Shown: piece by piece, positions 40,943 to 53,960 of the stretch
How the letters are laid out: each line of letters begins with the position of its first letter
How positions within the stretch are numbered: position 1 is the stretch's first letter
Source: Rhodospirillales bacterium
GTDB lineage: Bacteria; Pseudomonadota; Alphaproteobacteria; Reyranellales; Reyranellaceae
NCBI GenBank assembly: GCA_009377525.1
Contig: WHTW01000028.1
Location: forward strand, 1 to 62,161
DNA: 62,161 bases
Direction of reading: 5' to 3'
The notes under the pieces: generated by a model
What the model was told of the DNA's origin: nothing
The model's input: only the letters and a program-made list of their open reading frames with translations
Database searches by the model: none
Program-made: the position numbers and the translations under genes

Positions 40943-42220
40943 CTAGGGTCGTTCGCCCCTGATCAGCTTGGGCAGGTCGCCGACCAGGCCCATGGCGTGG
41001 CGGACGAAGAAGCGGCGCAGCGGCGGCACGCGGTTGACGGCGGCGAGGCCGACGTCGCGGACCAGGCGGATCGGCTTGATGTCGTTGGAGAACAGCCGGT
41101 TCAGGAGATCGGTCGCCGCCACCATGGCGAAGTTGTCGGCCCGCCGCCATTGCGCATAGCGCTCGAGCGTGTCGCCGGCGCCGACATCGAGGCCGAGCCG
41201 CTTGCTGTCTATGAGCACCTCGACCAGGGCCGCGATGTCGCGCACGCCGAGATTATAGCCCTGGCCGGCGATGGGATGGATGCCGTGCGCGGCATCGCCC
41301 ACCAGCACCAGGCGCGTGTCGATGTAGCGCTCGGCGTGGACCAGGCCGAGCGGATGCCACCAGCGCGGCCCCACGGGTTCGACGTGGCCGAGATAGTCGC
41401 CGAAACGGCGGGCGAACTCGGCCTGGAAGCGCGGCGCGTCGAGTGCGAGCAGGCGCTTCGCCAGGTCGGCGCGCTCGCTCCACACGATCGACGAACGATG
41501 CTCGCCGTTCTCGCCATCGCGCATCGGCAGGATGGCGAAGGGACCGCCGGGCAAAAACTTCTCCTGGGCGACGCCGCGATGCGGCCGCTCGTGGCGCGCC
41601 ACCAGGACGATCGCGACCTGGTCGTACGACCAGGCGCGGGCGCCGATGCCGGCATCCTCGCGCATGGTGCCGAAGCGACCCTCGGCCGACGCGACCAGCC
41701 GCGTCGCCAGCCGCCGGCCGCTCTTCAGCACAAGCTCGGCGCGGTCGGGATCGCGCCTGGTCTCCGTAACCTCGTCCGGCGCCACCAGTTCGACATGCGG
41801 GCAGGCCGCCAGCCGGCGCAGCAGGGCCGCACGCAAGAAGCGGTTTTCGACGATCCAGCCCATCGGCGCCGCCGGCTCGTCCTCGTTGGCGGCCTCGCGA
41901 TGGTCGAAGTGGAGGAACATCGGACTCGGTCGGCCATCGTGGCCCGCATCGGAAATGCGGATATCCAGGATGGGCTCGGCCTGGTCGGCCAGCTCCGGCC
42001 AGACGCCCAGCGCCGAGAACAGGCGCTGGCTGGTGTAGGCGATGGCGGTGGTCCGTCCGTCGAAGCCCGCGTCGGTGAGCGACTTCAGCGGTACCCGATC
42101 GATCAGGACCGTGTCGAGGCCCGCCTCTCCAGCGGCGAGCGCCAACAGGCTGCCGCTCAGGCCGGCGCCCACGACGGCGAGATCGAACCGGTCGCCTTGC
42201 ATGCCCCATAGATGGCTCAT
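40943..42220 (-). CDS. UbiH/COQ6-family FAD monooxygenase
   Basis: A 425-residue aromatic-ring hydroxylase with the N-terminal FAD motif VVGAGLSGSLLALAAGEAG, the DG motif region, LVLVGDAAHGIHPIAGQGYN and the family C-terminus. It likely performs a ring hydroxylation in ubiquinone biosynthesis, but I cannot tell which of UbiF, UbiH, UbiI or UbiL. A second in-frame ATG at 42202 could be the true start. A family C palindrome lies three bases before the ATG at 42220. Confidence 0.88.
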   Translation of the reverse strand: MSHLWGMQGDRFDLAVVGAGLSGSLLALAAGEAGLDTVLIDRVPLKSLTDAGFDGRTTAIAYTSQRLFSALGVWPELADQAEPILDIRISDAGHDGRPSPMFLHFDHREAANEDEPAAPMGWIVENRFLRAALLRRLAACPHVELVAPDEVTETRRDPDRAELVLKSGRRLATRLVASAEGRFGTMREDAGIGARAWSYDQVAIVLVARHERPHRGVAQEKFLPGGPFAILPMRDGENGEHRSSIVWSERADLAKRLLALDAPRFQAEFARRFGDYLGHVEPVGPRWWHPLGLVHAERYIDTRLVLVGDAAHGIHPIAGQGYNLGVRDIAALVEVLIDSKRLGLDVGAGDTLERYAQWRRADNFAMVAATDLLNRLFSNDIKPIRLVRDVGLAAVNRVPPLRRFFVRHAMGLVGDLPKLIRGERP

Positions 42221-42223
42221 ATT

Positions 42224-42257
42224 CCTCTCCCCCGCTAGGGCCCGCTAGGGGGAGAGG
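42224..42257. repeat. Family C palindrome (copy C2)
   Basis: The arms CCTCTCCCCC and GGGGGAGAGG enclose GCTAGGGCCCGCTA. It lies between the porin gene and the hydroxylase gene on the minus strand. It may end the porin transcript. Confidence 0.75.
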
Positions 42258-42303
42258 AGCATGAAAAGAGAGAAGAGCGAGGAAGAGAAAGAAGGCGAGA
42301 CGA

Positions 42304-43715
<1,412 letters not shown>

Positions 43716-43768
43716 TCCCGCATCCCGTTGCTCATCGATCAACCAATCAACGATCCGAGGGAAGTACG

Positions 43769-45663
<1,895 letters not shown>

Positions 45664-45730
45664 TCGGGATCAAGTTCAAGAAAACCAAGATCGACAAGCA
45701 AGACAAGACGAAGACGACACGGGAGATAAA

Positions 45731-47059
45731 ATGATCAGGACGGCACTGCGCTTCGGCGCGCCTTTGGCGTGCGCGTTGACGTTCGGCTTGATGTTCGCGA
45801 GCGCGGCCCTGGCCGCCGACAAGCCCACCATCGATACCGGCGACACGGCCTGGCTGTTGGTCGCCACCTGTCTGGTCCTGATGATGAACATCCCGGGGCT
45901 GGCGCTGTTCTACTGCGGCATGGTGCGCAAGAAGAACGTGCTTGCCACCGCGGTCCAGGCCTTCGCCGTCGCCGCCCTGGTGACGGTGCTGTGGTTCATC
46001 GTCGGCTATTCGCTCGCCTTCACCAACGGCGGCGACCTCAACGCCGTGATCGGCTCGCTGTCGCGCGCCTTCGGTGCGGGCTTGCAGGGCAGCGTGCATG
46101 AGCTCGCCAGGACCGTGCCGGAGAATGTCTTCCTGATGTACCAGGCGACCTTCGCCATCATCACGCCGGCCATCATCGCCGGCGCCTTCGCGGAGCGCAT
46201 GAAGTTCTCGGCCATGATGTGGTTCATGGCGCTGTGGCTCCTGTTCGTCTACGTGCCGGTGGCGCACTGGGTGTGGGGCGGCGGCTTCCTGGGCGCGGCG
46301 GGCGTGCTCGATTTCGCGGGCGGCCTCGTGGTCCATCTCAACGCCGGCATGGCGGGCCTAGTCTGCGCCCTGGTGATCGGCAAGCGCCAGGGCTACGGCG
46401 TCGAATACATGGCGCCGCACAATCTGGTGCTCACCCTGATCGGCGCCTCGCTGCTGTGGGTCGGCTGGTTCGGCTTCAATGCCGGCTCGGCCTTGTCGTC
46501 GGGCGAGCTCGCGGGCAGCGCCATGCTCAACACCCACATCTCGGCCGCGGTCGCCGCTCTGGTCTGGATGTCGGTCGAATGGGCGAGCCGCGGCAAGCCT
46601 TCGGTGCTGGGCATCCTCACGGGCGCCATTGCCGGCCTCGGCACCATCACGCCGGCGGCGGGCTATGTCGAGCCGTGGGCGGCGATGGTGATCGGCGTTG
46701 CCGCCGGCCTCGTCTGCTACTGGGCATCGGTCGTGCTCAAGACCCAGCTCGGATACGACGATTCGCTCGACGTCTTCGGCGTGCATGGCGTCGGCGGCAT
46801 CCTGGGCACGATCCTGGCCGGCGTGTTCGCCACCAGGCTGATCAACGACGTCAACAAGGGCCAGCCGGTCGGCCTGGTCGACGGCAATGGCGGCCAGGTC
46901 CTGACCCAGCTCTATGGCGTGGTCGCCGTCACCGTGTTCTGCGGCGTCGCCACCTGGATCATCCTCAAGATCGTCGACGCCATGGTCGGGCTCAGGGCGA
47001 CCCGTGACGAGGAGACCGAGGGTCTGGACACCGCCCTGCATGGCGAGCGGGTGCAGTAG
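45731..47059 (+). CDS. amtB: Ammonium transporter AmtB (copy 2)
   Basis: A 442-residue ammonium channel with a signal-like N-terminus and pore histidines in GGLVVHLNAG and FGVHGVGG. It is clearly a paralogue of copy 1 but diverged. For example, the periplasmic region FYCGGMVRKKN-like segment here reads FYCGMVRKKN, with Cys in place of the first Gly of copy 1. Different affinity or expression may explain why both are kept. Confidence 0.95.
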   Translation: MIRTALRFGAPLACALTFGLMFASAALAADKPTIDTGDTAWLLVATCLVLMMNIPGLALFYCGMVRKKNVLATAVQAFAVAALVTVLWFIVGYSLAFTNGGDLNAVIGSLSRAFGAGLQGSVHELARTVPENVFLMYQATFAIITPAIIAGAFAERMKFSAMMWFMALWLLFVYVPVAHWVWGGGFLGAAGVLDFAGGLVVHLNAGMAGLVCALVIGKRQGYGVEYMAPHNLVLTLIGASLLWVGWFGFNAGSALSSGELAGSAMLNTHISAAVAALVWMSVEWASRGKPSVLGILTGAIAGLGTITPAAGYVEPWAAMVIGVAAGLVCYWASVVLKTQLGYDDSLDVFGVHGVGGILGTILAGVFATRLINDVNKGQPVGLVDGNGGQVLTQLYGVVAVTVFCGVATWIILKIVDAMVGLRATRDEETEGLDTALHGERVQ

Positions 47060-47151
47060 GTCATTGTAGGGCGAGGTCACAAGGACTTGGCTTCATCGCC
47101 GCGCGCGATGGCACGTCGAGCCTGGCCAGACGGTCGCTGCTGAACCGCTGA

Positions 47152-47388
47152 CAGCACTGCCAGCAGTCGGGTTGGGCTGCACAAGCCTTGGTATGACGGC
47201 GACGTCGGCCCGCGATAGGTACCCCCTTCTGGAGCACAAAAAGTCGCCGAATCGAAACGCGGGCATCGCCGAGCGACGGTGCCCGTCACAAACCATAGTT
47301 ATTGACAAGCACTGGGGTTGTCGGTAGGATTCGACGTCCGTCGCTCTATGCATCGTTGATCCGATCCACCTCAGCCGGGCGCAGGCCG
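47152..47388 (+). ncRNA. Candidate non-coding transcript or regulatory repeat, copy 1
   Basis: This segment is strongly similar to 60459-60671. Shared blocks include GCACTGCCAGCA, TGGTATGACGG, AAAAGTCGC, GAAACGCG, TAGTTATTGACAAGCAC, GTCGCTCTATGCATCGT and ATCCGATCCAC. A consensus-like promoter lies inside. The conserved part continues about 40 bases past the expected transcription start, ends near AGCCGG and then diverges. A 125-nt transcript ending near the 47437-47454 stem is possible. No conserved reading frame is convincing. Function is unknown. Confidence 0.4.
47302..47330 (+). promoter_or_regulatory. Sigma-70-type promoter within repeat copy 1
   Basis: TTGACA at 47302-47307 and TAGGAT at 47325-47330 are separated by exactly 17 bp. 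The nearest downstream gene starts 270 bp away. Confidence 0.65.
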
Positions 47389-47610
47389 CTGCGGCGGTGC
47401 GGGAGGTCGGGGGCGCTCTCGTCCTGAACCACAAGCGCTCTGTCGGGACAGAGCCATAACCCTTCTCTCGTATGAAGAATGCGGGCTATTCCCTTGTTGT
47501 TATTGGCTAATTTGTTTCATACAATACGGCAATACTTTATCCGGCCGGGTCCCCTCCCGTCGGCATCATAGGCTTGCTCCGGCCCCTGCGGGCCCAGTGG
47601 ATGGGTTTCG

Positions 47611-48816
47611 ATGTTCAATCCGCGCCTCACGGAGACGCTGACAGATTTTCCGTTCGCGCGGTTGAACGCACTCATCGCTCCGATCGCGCCGCCGGCGCAC
47701 CTGTCGATGATCAACATGTCGGTCGGCGAGCCGCAGGGCGCCATGCCCGCCTTCGCCCGCCAGATCGTCAATGACGAGATCGACGGTTGGAATCGCTATC
47801 CACCCAACCAGGGCATTCCCGATCTCAACCTCGCCATCGTCGAATGGCTGAACCGGCGCTACCGCCTCCCGGCGGGCCTGCTCGATCCGGCGCAGCACGT
47901 CATCCCGACGGCGGGCAGCAAGGAAGGCGTCTACATCATCTCCACGGTGGCGACGCCGCAGCAGAAGGCGGGTGCCAAGCCGATCGTGGCGCTGCCCAAC
48001 CCGTTCTATCAGGCCTATCTCGGCGGTGCCGTGCTGTCGGGCGCCGAGCCGCTGCTGGTCAACGCCAATGCCGAGACGGGATTCCTGCCTGACTTCCTTA
48101 GCCTCGACGAGGCGCCCTGGAAGCGGATGTCGGTGGCCTATCTCTGCTCGCCCGCCAACCCGCAGGGCGCCGTCGCCAGCACCGACTACCTGCAGAAGCT
48201 TCTGGCCAAGTGCCGCGAGCACGACGCCGTGCTGGCCGTCGATGAATGCTACGCCGAGATCTACACCCGCGAGCCGCCGCCCGGCGCGCTCGAGGCGGCG
48301 CTGGCGATGGACACGACCGAGGGTAAGGATCCGTTCCGCAACCTCGCGGTCTTCCACTCGCTCTCCAAGCGCTCCAACGCCGCCGGCCTGCGCTCGGGTT
48401 TCATGGCGGGCGATCCCCGGCTGGTGGCGATGACGCTGCGCTGGCGCACCTATGGCGGCCCGCAGATCCCCTTTGCCGTCCAGAAGGCGTCGGCGGCGCT
48501 GTGGCGCGAAGAGATGCATCCCATCGAGACGCGGGACTGGTACCGCCGAAACTTTAGAGTCGCCGAGCAGATCCTGCACAATCGTTTCGGCTACTACACG
48601 CCGGGCGGCGGCTTCTTCCTGTGGCTCGACGTCGGCGACGGCGAGCAGGCGACGCGCAAGCTGTGGGGCGAGGCGCACGTGAAGGTGCTGCCCGGTGCCT
48701 ATGTCTGCCGCGAGACGGCCGGCATCAACACCGCCGAACGCTACATCCGCGTCGCCCTGGTGCATGACGAGAAGACAACCCGCGAGGCCATGACGCGCCT
48801 CGCTTCGGTGCTCTAG
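47611..48816 (+). CDS. PLP-dependent aminotransferase, DapC-like
   Basis: A 401-residue fold-type I aminotransferase close to succinyldiaminopimelate transaminases. It has [46 protein letters not shown] and the PLP lysine in [17 protein letters not shown]. It probably acts in lysine/peptidoglycan precursor synthesis, although related aminotransferases act on other substrates. It starts 9 bp ahead of the ftsK region in the same direction. Confidence 0.85.
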   Translation: MFNPRLTETLTDFPFARLNALIAPIAPPAHLSMINMSVGEPQGAMPAFARQIVNDEIDGWNRYPPNQGIPDLNLAIVEWLNRRYRLPAGLLDPAQHVIPTAGSKEGVYIISTVATPQQKAGAKPIVALPNPFYQAYLGGAVLSGAEPLLVNANAETGFLPDFLSLDEAPWKRMSVAYLCSPANPQGAVASTDYLQKLLAKCREHDAVLAVDECYAEIYTREPPPGALEAALAMDTTEGKDPFRNLAVFHSLSKRSNAAGLRSGFMAGDPRLVAMTLRWRTYGGPQIPFAVQKASAALWREEMHPIETRDWYRRNFRVAEQILHNRFGYYTPGGGFFLWLDVGDGEQATRKLWGEAHVKVLPGAYVCRETAGINTAERYIRVALVHDEKTTREAMTRLASVL

Positions 48817-48824
48817 GGGCGGCC

Positions 48825-51608
48825 ATGGCCATCATCGGCGCCGCCTCCGTCGCTCCCCGCAAGACGGCGATCCTGCCGGAAGGCGGGCGTGACTTCCTGC
48901 GGCGGCGCATGATGGAGCTGGTCGGTGTCGCCGTGGCGGGCCTGGGCGTGATGGTGCTGCTGGCGCTGTTCACCTACAGCCCGGGCGATCCGTCGCTCAA
49001 TCACGCGACGGGCCGCGCGCCGCACAACACCATGGGCGGGCCCGGCGCCTACGTCTCCGACTTGCTGCTGCAGACGTTCGGGCTGGCCATCGTCTTGGTG
49101 CCGGTGGCGCTGATCACCTGGGGCGTGCGCATGGTGCGCACCCATCATCTCGGCTTCTTCGGCCTGCGCCTCTCGCTGCTGCTGCTGGCGCTGCTGATGA
49201 TGAGCGTGGCCTGCGTCGGCTTGGGCGATGTCGGTGCCGCCGCCACCCACGCCGGACCGGGCGGGCTGGTCGGCCTGGCCCTGGTCGGCCGCTTCCGCGA
49301 GCTGGTGCTGACCCATTCGAGCGGCGGCAGCCTCGCCCTGATCGAGCCGGCCTGTGCGGCGCTCGCCTTCATCGCCATGGCGCCGGCGCTCGGCATGAAC
49401 CGCACCGACCTGCCGCTGATCTTCCGCATCCTGCGCGCGCCCTTCCTGGGCGGCGTGTGGCTGGTGCGGGCGGCAATCGGCCTGTGGCGCGGCAAGCCGC
49501 AGTCGCTCGACGAGGAGCCCGACATGCCGGCACCGCCGATCGGCTATGCCGAGACCCCGGGTGAGATCGACGCCAGCCAGTACGACCCGGCGCATTTCCC
49601 GCCCCGCTTCGAGCAGATCCCCGAAGAGGGCGCTCCCTTGCCGGCGCGCGATTCGCTGATGGTCGACGCGCCCTACGCGCCGATCGAACGGCCGGCCGAC
49701 GAGATCCCGGAAATGCCGGCGGGGCATCAGCCGCTGCATCCACCGCAGACGGCGGCAGAATCGGTGCAGGAGCGCACTCTGTTCGACCGCGTGACCGGCC
49801 TGCGCATCGAGCCGATCCTGGGCCGCCTGCGGCCCGCCGCACCGGCGGCCGAGCGCGTGGAGTCGACCGCGCCGCTGCCGGCCGCGCCCATACCTGAGCC
49901 GCAAGCGGCGGCGCAGCCGGAGGCCGAGGCCGACGACGACAATCCCTTCACGCCCGACGCGCTTGCTGGCGACCAGCCGCCTCCCGCCGCCGCGAGCGGC
50001 GTCACCATCGTGCCGCGCAAGTCGGTCGCGGCTCAGGGCAAGCGCGCCGCCAAGGCCGGCCAGCGCGAGCTCGATCTCGCGACCGGCGAATACAAGCTGC
50101 CGCCGCTCGACATCCTGTCGCTGCCCTCGCGCGTCACCACCGAGACCAAGATCGACGAGGAGGCGCTGGAGCAGAACGCCCGCCTGCTCGAGACCGTGCT
50201 CGACGATTTCGGCGTAAAGGGCCAGATCGTTAAGGTGCGGCCGGGGCCGGTGGTCACGCTCTACGAGCTCGAGCCCGCGCCCGGCACCAAGTCGAGCCGT
50301 GTCATCGGGCTCGCCGACGACATCGCCCGCTCGATGAGTGCTGTATCGGCGCGCGTCGCCACCGTGCCGGGCCGCAACGTGATCGGCATCGAACTGCCCA
50401 ATGCGCGGCGCGAGACGGTGTTCCTGCGCGAGCTCCTGTCGACCCGCCACTACGAGGACAACCGGCTCGGCCTGCCCTTGGCGCTGGGCAAGGACATCGG
50501 CGGCGATCCGGTGATCGCCGACCTCGCCCGCATGCCGCATCTGCTGATCGGCGGCACCACCGGCTCGGGCAAGTCGGTGGCGGTCAACACCATGATCCTG
50601 TCGCTGCTCTACAGGCTGCCGCCGGATCGCTGCCGCTTCATCATGATCGATCCCAAGATGCTGGAGCTCAGCGTCTACCAGGACATCCCGCATCTGCTGA
50701 CACCCGTCGTCACCGAGCCGCGCAAGGCGATCGTGGCGCTGAAGTGGGTGGTGCGCGAGATGGAGGACCGCTATCGCGCCATGAGCGCCTTGGGCGTGCG
50801 CAACATCGCGGGTTACAACGAGCGGCTGGGCGACGCCAGGCGCAAGGGCCAGGCGCTGACCCGTCAGGTCCAGACCGGCATCGATCCCGAGACGCGCCGG
50901 CCGGTGTTCGAGGAAGCGGAGATCGACCTCACGCCGCTGCCCTTCATCGTGGTCATCATCGACGAGATGGCCGACCTGATGCTGGTCGCCGGCAAGGAGA
51001 TCGAGGCGGCCGTCCAGCGCCTGGCGCAGATGGCGCGCGCCGCCGGCATCCACGTCGTCATGGCCACGCAGCGGCCGTCGGTCGACGTCATCACCGGCAC
51101 TATCAAGGCCAACTTCCCGACCCGCATCTCCTTCCAGGTCACGTCCAAGATCGACAGCCGCACCATCCTGGGCGAGCAGGGCGGCGAGCAGCTCCTGGGC
51201 CAGGGCGACATGCTCTACATGGCGGGTGGCGGCAAGATCGCGCGCGTGCACGGCCCGTTCGTCTCCGACACCGAGGTCGAGGAGCTGGTGCGCCATCTCC
51301 GCGCTCAAGGCGTGCCGTCCTATATCGAGTCGGTCACCAACGATCCCGACGCCGAGGAAGGCGGGCTCGGCCTGCCGGGCGAGGGCGGCGAGGAAGGCGA
51401 GAGCGACCAGCTCTACGACCAGGCGCTCGCGCTCGTGGCGCGCGAGCGCAAGTGCAGCACCAGCTTCATCCAGCGCTACCTGCAGATCGGCTACAACCGC
51501 GCCGCCCGCATCGTCGAGCGCATGGAGCGCGAGGGCGTGGTCAGCCCGGCCAACCATGTCGGCAAGCGCGAGGTGCTGGCGCGCGACATCGACGACCGGG
51601 AGCGATGA
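48825..51608 (+). CDS. ftsK: DNA translocase FtsK
   Basis: A 927-residue protein with four N-terminal membrane segments, a Pro/Ala-rich acidic linker (about residues 220-400), the RecA-like motor (Walker [15 protein letters not shown], Walker [13 protein letters not shown]) and the C-terminal gamma winged helix ([23 protein letters not shown]). It couples division to chromosome dimer resolution and segregation at the septum. The linker is shorter than in E. coli, as is usual in alphaproteobacteria. Its stop overlaps a tiny frame that leads to pqiB. Confidence 0.95.
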   Translation: MAIIGAASVAPRKTAILPEGGRDFLRRRMMELVGVAVAGLGVMVLLALFTYSPGDPSLNHATGRAPHNTMGGPGAYVSDLLLQTFGLAIVLVPVALITWGVRMVRTHHLGFFGLRLSLLLLALLMMSVACVGLGDVGAAATHAGPGGLVGLALVGRFRELVLTHSSGGSLALIEPACAALAFIAMAPALGMNRTDLPLIFRILRAPFLGGVWLVRAAIGLWRGKPQSLDEEPDMPAPPIGYAETPGEIDASQYDPAHFPPRFEQIPEEGAPLPARDSLMVDAPYAPIERPADEIPEMPAGHQPLHPPQTAAESVQERTLFDRVTGLRIEPILGRLRPAAPAAERVESTAPLPAAPIPEPQAAAQPEAEADDDNPFTPDALAGDQPPPAAASGVTIVPRKSVAAQGKRAAKAGQRELDLATGEYKLPPLDILSLPSRVTTETKIDEEALEQNARLLETVLDDFGVKGQIVKVRPGPVVTLYELEPAPGTKSSRVIGLADDIARSMSAVSARVATVPGRNVIGIELPNARRETVFLRELLSTRHYEDNRLGLPLALGKDIGGDPVIADLARMPHLLIGGTTGSGKSVAVNTMILSLLYRLPPDRCRFIMIDPKMLELSVYQDIPHLLTPVVTEPRKAIVALKWVVREMEDRYRAMSALGVRNIAGYNERLGDARRKGQALTRQVQTGIDPETRRPVFEEAEIDLTPLPFIVVIIDEMADLMLVAGKEIEAAVQRLAQMARAAGIHVVMATQRPSVDVITGTIKANFPTRISFQVTSKIDSRTILGEQGGEQLLGQGDMLYMAGGGKIARVHGPFVSDTEVEELVRHLRAQGVPSYIESVTNDPDAEEGGLGLPGEGGEEGESDQLYDQALALVARERKCSTSFIQRYLQIGYNRAARIVERMEREGVVSPANHVGKREVLARDIDDRER

Positions 51609-51700
51609 ATCTGCAGTCTGCCGACGCCCCGACGGCGGGTGGCAGCCGGGATAATTTGAGCTACCTTGCCGCTTGGGGGAGCAGGTTGAGAGTACGATGA
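51605..51700 (+). CDS. Possible 31-residue coupling peptide
   Basis: An ATG frame that overlaps the ftsK stop as ATGA and whose own stop overlaps the pqiB ATG as ATGA. The sequence ([20 protein letters not shown] and a short basic end) has no recognised motif. It may be a translational relay between the genes rather than a functional protein. Confidence 0.3.
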   Translation: MNLQSADAPTAGGSRDNLSYLAAWGSRLRVR

Positions 51701-53388
51701 CCGACACGGGAGGGCGCGTAGAGCTGCCGACAGCGGGCGTGCGCCGGCGGCGCCGTATTCCGCTGATCTGGATCGTGCCGCTGCTCACTGGCCTGATCGC
51801 GATCTGGCTCGCCTGGGACACCTGGTCCAAGAGGGGGCCGACCATCACCATCGCCTTCGACAGCGCCGCCGGCCTCACTGCCGGCCAGTCGCAGCTCAAG
51901 TACAAGAACGTGGTGATGGGCACGGTGAAGGGCATCACCGTGTCGCCCGACCTCACCAAGGTGATCGTGTCGATCGAGACGGTGCGCGAGGCCGAGCCGC
52001 TGCTCACCGACAAGACGATCTTCTGGGTGGTCAAGCCCGAGCTGTTCGCCGGCAACATCACCGGCCTGGAGACCCTGATCTCGGGCTCCTATATCGGCAT
52101 GCGGCCGTCGGCCGAGCCCGGCGACGCCAAGCGCGACTTCATCGGCGAGCAGGATCCGCCGGTGCTGCAGGCCTGGACCAAGGGCACGACCTACAGGCTC
52201 GACAGCAAGCGGCTGGGCTCGATCAGCCTCGGCTCGCCGATCTTCTTCCGCGACATCGAGGTCGGCACCGTGCTCGGCTGGGATATCGGCGACCTTGCCA
52301 GCAGGGTCACCATCCATGCCTTCGTGCGCGCGCCCTATGACCGGTACGTGCATGCGGACACGCTGTTCTGGAATGCATCCGGCATATCGGTGAAGCTCGC
52401 CGCCGACGGCGTCCAGCTCCGCATGGAATCGCTGCGCGCCCTGCTGCTGGGCGGCATCGCCTTTGAGACGCCGGACGACACCAAGCAGCCCGCCGCCACC
52501 GCCAACCAGGAGTTCCCGCTCTATCGCAACTTCGAGGACGCAAGGTCGGCGGGGTTTGGCCGGCAGATCCGCCTGGTGTCGTATTTCCCGGGCTCGGTCG
52601 CGGGCCTCGCGCCTGGCGCCGATGTCACGCTGCACGGTCTCAAGGTGGGCGAGGTCACGGATGTCGACCTAGTCTTCGATCCGAAGCTCGACCGCGTCGT
52701 CGTGCCGGTCCATTACCGCGTCGAAGCCGGTCGCGTCAAAGACATAGCGTCGGCCGAGAAAACGGATGCCGAGCAGCTCGCCGAGGAGATGATCAAGCGC
52801 GGCATGCGCGCCACGCTGCAGTCGACGAGCCTGATCACCGGCCAGAAGGTCGTCGCCCTCGAACGCATCGCGGACGCGCTGCCCGCCAAGCTGGAGAAGG
52901 AAGGCAACGTCTACGTCATCCCGACCTCGGAGGTCGGCGGCTTCGATGCCATTACGCGTTCCGCCGCCGAGCTGTTATCGAAGATCAACCGCATCGACTT
53001 CGACAAGATCGGCAAGAGCATTACCAGCGCCGCAGACGGGCTCGACACCACGATCAACGGCGCGCAGATGAAGCGCACACTCGCTGCCCTCGAAGCGGCG
53101 ATGGTCGACGTCCAGGACATCGCCAGGAAGCTTGACGTCGAAGGCACACCGGCGCTGAAGCGCCTCCCGGCGATCGCCCAGCAGCTCCAGGAGTCGATCA
53201 CCAAGGCCAACCGCCTGTTCGGCTCGTTCAATGCGGGCTACGGCGACGATTCGCGCTTCCGCCGCGATCTCGACCGCCTGCTGCCGCAGCTCACCGACAC
53301 GGCGCGCTCGATCCGCGCGCTCAGCGATCTCTTGTCACGCCATCCCGAGGCCCTCATCAAGGGCCGCACCAATACGGGCAGGGAATGA
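51697..53388 (+). CDS. pqiB: MCE-domain intermembrane transport protein PqiB
   Basis: A 563-residue protein with one N-terminal membrane helix (PLIWIVPLLTGLIAIWLAW) and three MCE domains (starting near TIAFDSAAGLTAGQSQLKY, YRLDSKRLGSISLGSPIFF and VSYFPGSVAGLAPGADVTLH), then a long helical tail. PqiB forms a periplasmic tube for lipid traffic between membranes. Together with PqiC and PqiA downstream it forms an overlapping operon whose order is BCA. Confidence 0.92.
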   Translation: MTDTGGRVELPTAGVRRRRRIPLIWIVPLLTGLIAIWLAWDTWSKRGPTITIAFDSAAGLTAGQSQLKYKNVVMGTVKGITVSPDLTKVIVSIETVREAEPLLTDKTIFWVVKPELFAGNITGLETLISGSYIGMRPSAEPGDAKRDFIGEQDPPVLQAWTKGTTYRLDSKRLGSISLGSPIFFRDIEVGTVLGWDIGDLASRVTIHAFVRAPYDRYVHADTLFWNASGISVKLAADGVQLRMESLRALLLGGIAFETPDDTKQPAATANQEFPLYRNFEDARSAGFGRQIRLVSYFPGSVAGLAPGADVTLHGLKVGEVTDVDLVFDPKLDRVVVPVHYRVEAGRVKDIASAEKTDAEQLAEEMIKRGMRATLQSTSLITGQKVVALERIADALPAKLEKEGNVYVIPTSEVGGFDAITRSAAELLSKINRIDFDKIGKSITSAADGLDTTINGAQMKRTLAALEAAMVDVQDIARKLDVEGTPALKRLPAIAQQLQESITKANRLFGSFNAGYGDDSRFRRDLDRLLPQLTDTARSIRALSDLLSRHPEALIKGRTNTGRE

Positions 53389-53960
53389 ACGACCTCTCTC
53401 TCGGCCGCCGCTGCTTCGCCCTCGGTCTGCCGCTCGTTGCCGCGGCCTGCGGTGCCTCGCCCGAACCCAACTACTACACCATCGTGCCGCGCAACGGTCC
53501 GACCTTGCCGCGCGGCCCGAAGGTCATCCTGCTGAAGGATATCGGGCTGGCGAGCTACCTCGACCGCCGCGAGATCGTGCGCTCGTCCGAGAGCTACAAG
53601 CTCGACATCCGGGCCAATGACTGGTGGGGCGAGCCGCTGGCCGGCCTGATCGGCCGCGTGCTGGTGGTCGAGCTGTCGCAACGCCTGCCCAACAGCTCGG
53701 TGTACAGCGAAAGCGGTGCCATCAACGTCGACCACAACTGCATCCTGGGCGTCAACATCCAGCGGCTCGACGCCGACAGGGCGGGCTCGCTGATCCTGGT
53801 CGCCCAGGTCGCCGCCGAGTTCAACCGGCCGCGGCGGACGGCGGCGCGCACCTTCACCATCGCCAAGCCGCTCGCCACCCAGGACACGCCTGGGCTGGTC
53901 GCGGCGATCAGCGACGCCGTCGGCGACCTGGCCGACGGCATCGCGGCGCTGCTGCAGTGA
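53385..53960 (+). CDS. pqiC: PqiC-type outer-membrane lipoprotein
   Basis: A 191-residue ABC-type auxiliary lipoprotein with a lipobox-like signal end (PLVAAACGAS), NYYTIVPRNGP and WGEPLAGLIGRVLVVELSQRLP, as in the PqiC/YmbA family. It should anchor the PqiB tube at the outer membrane. Its ATG overlaps the pqiB stop, and its stop overlaps the pqiA GTG. Confidence 0.88.
   Translation: MNDLSLGRRCFALGLPLVAAACGASPEPNYYTIVPRNGPTLPRGPKVILLKDIGLASYLDRREIVRSSESYKLDIRANDWWGEPLAGLIGRVLVVELSQRLPNSSVYSESGAINVDHNCILGVNIQRLDADRAGSLILVAQVAAEFNRPRRTAARTFTIAKPLATQDTPGLVAAISDAVGDLADGIAALLQ

Larger units (their letters stand above)
47060..47610. other. 550-bp intergenic region after amtB2
   Basis: No protein gene is supported here. 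It contains the repeated promoter-bearing segment described separately. A perfect 8-bp stem with loop GG lies at 47437-47454 (GCTCTGTC and complement) without a U-tract, and a relatively AT-rich stretch at 47490-47540 may hold the aminotransferase promoter. Confidence 0.6.

Noticed and set aside
48813..52061. A 1082-codon open frame on the minus strand opposite ftsK and pqiB
   Set aside because: It mirrors the codons of two clearly real genes, is rich in His/Arg/Asp/Ala and shows no domain. High third-position GC explains it.
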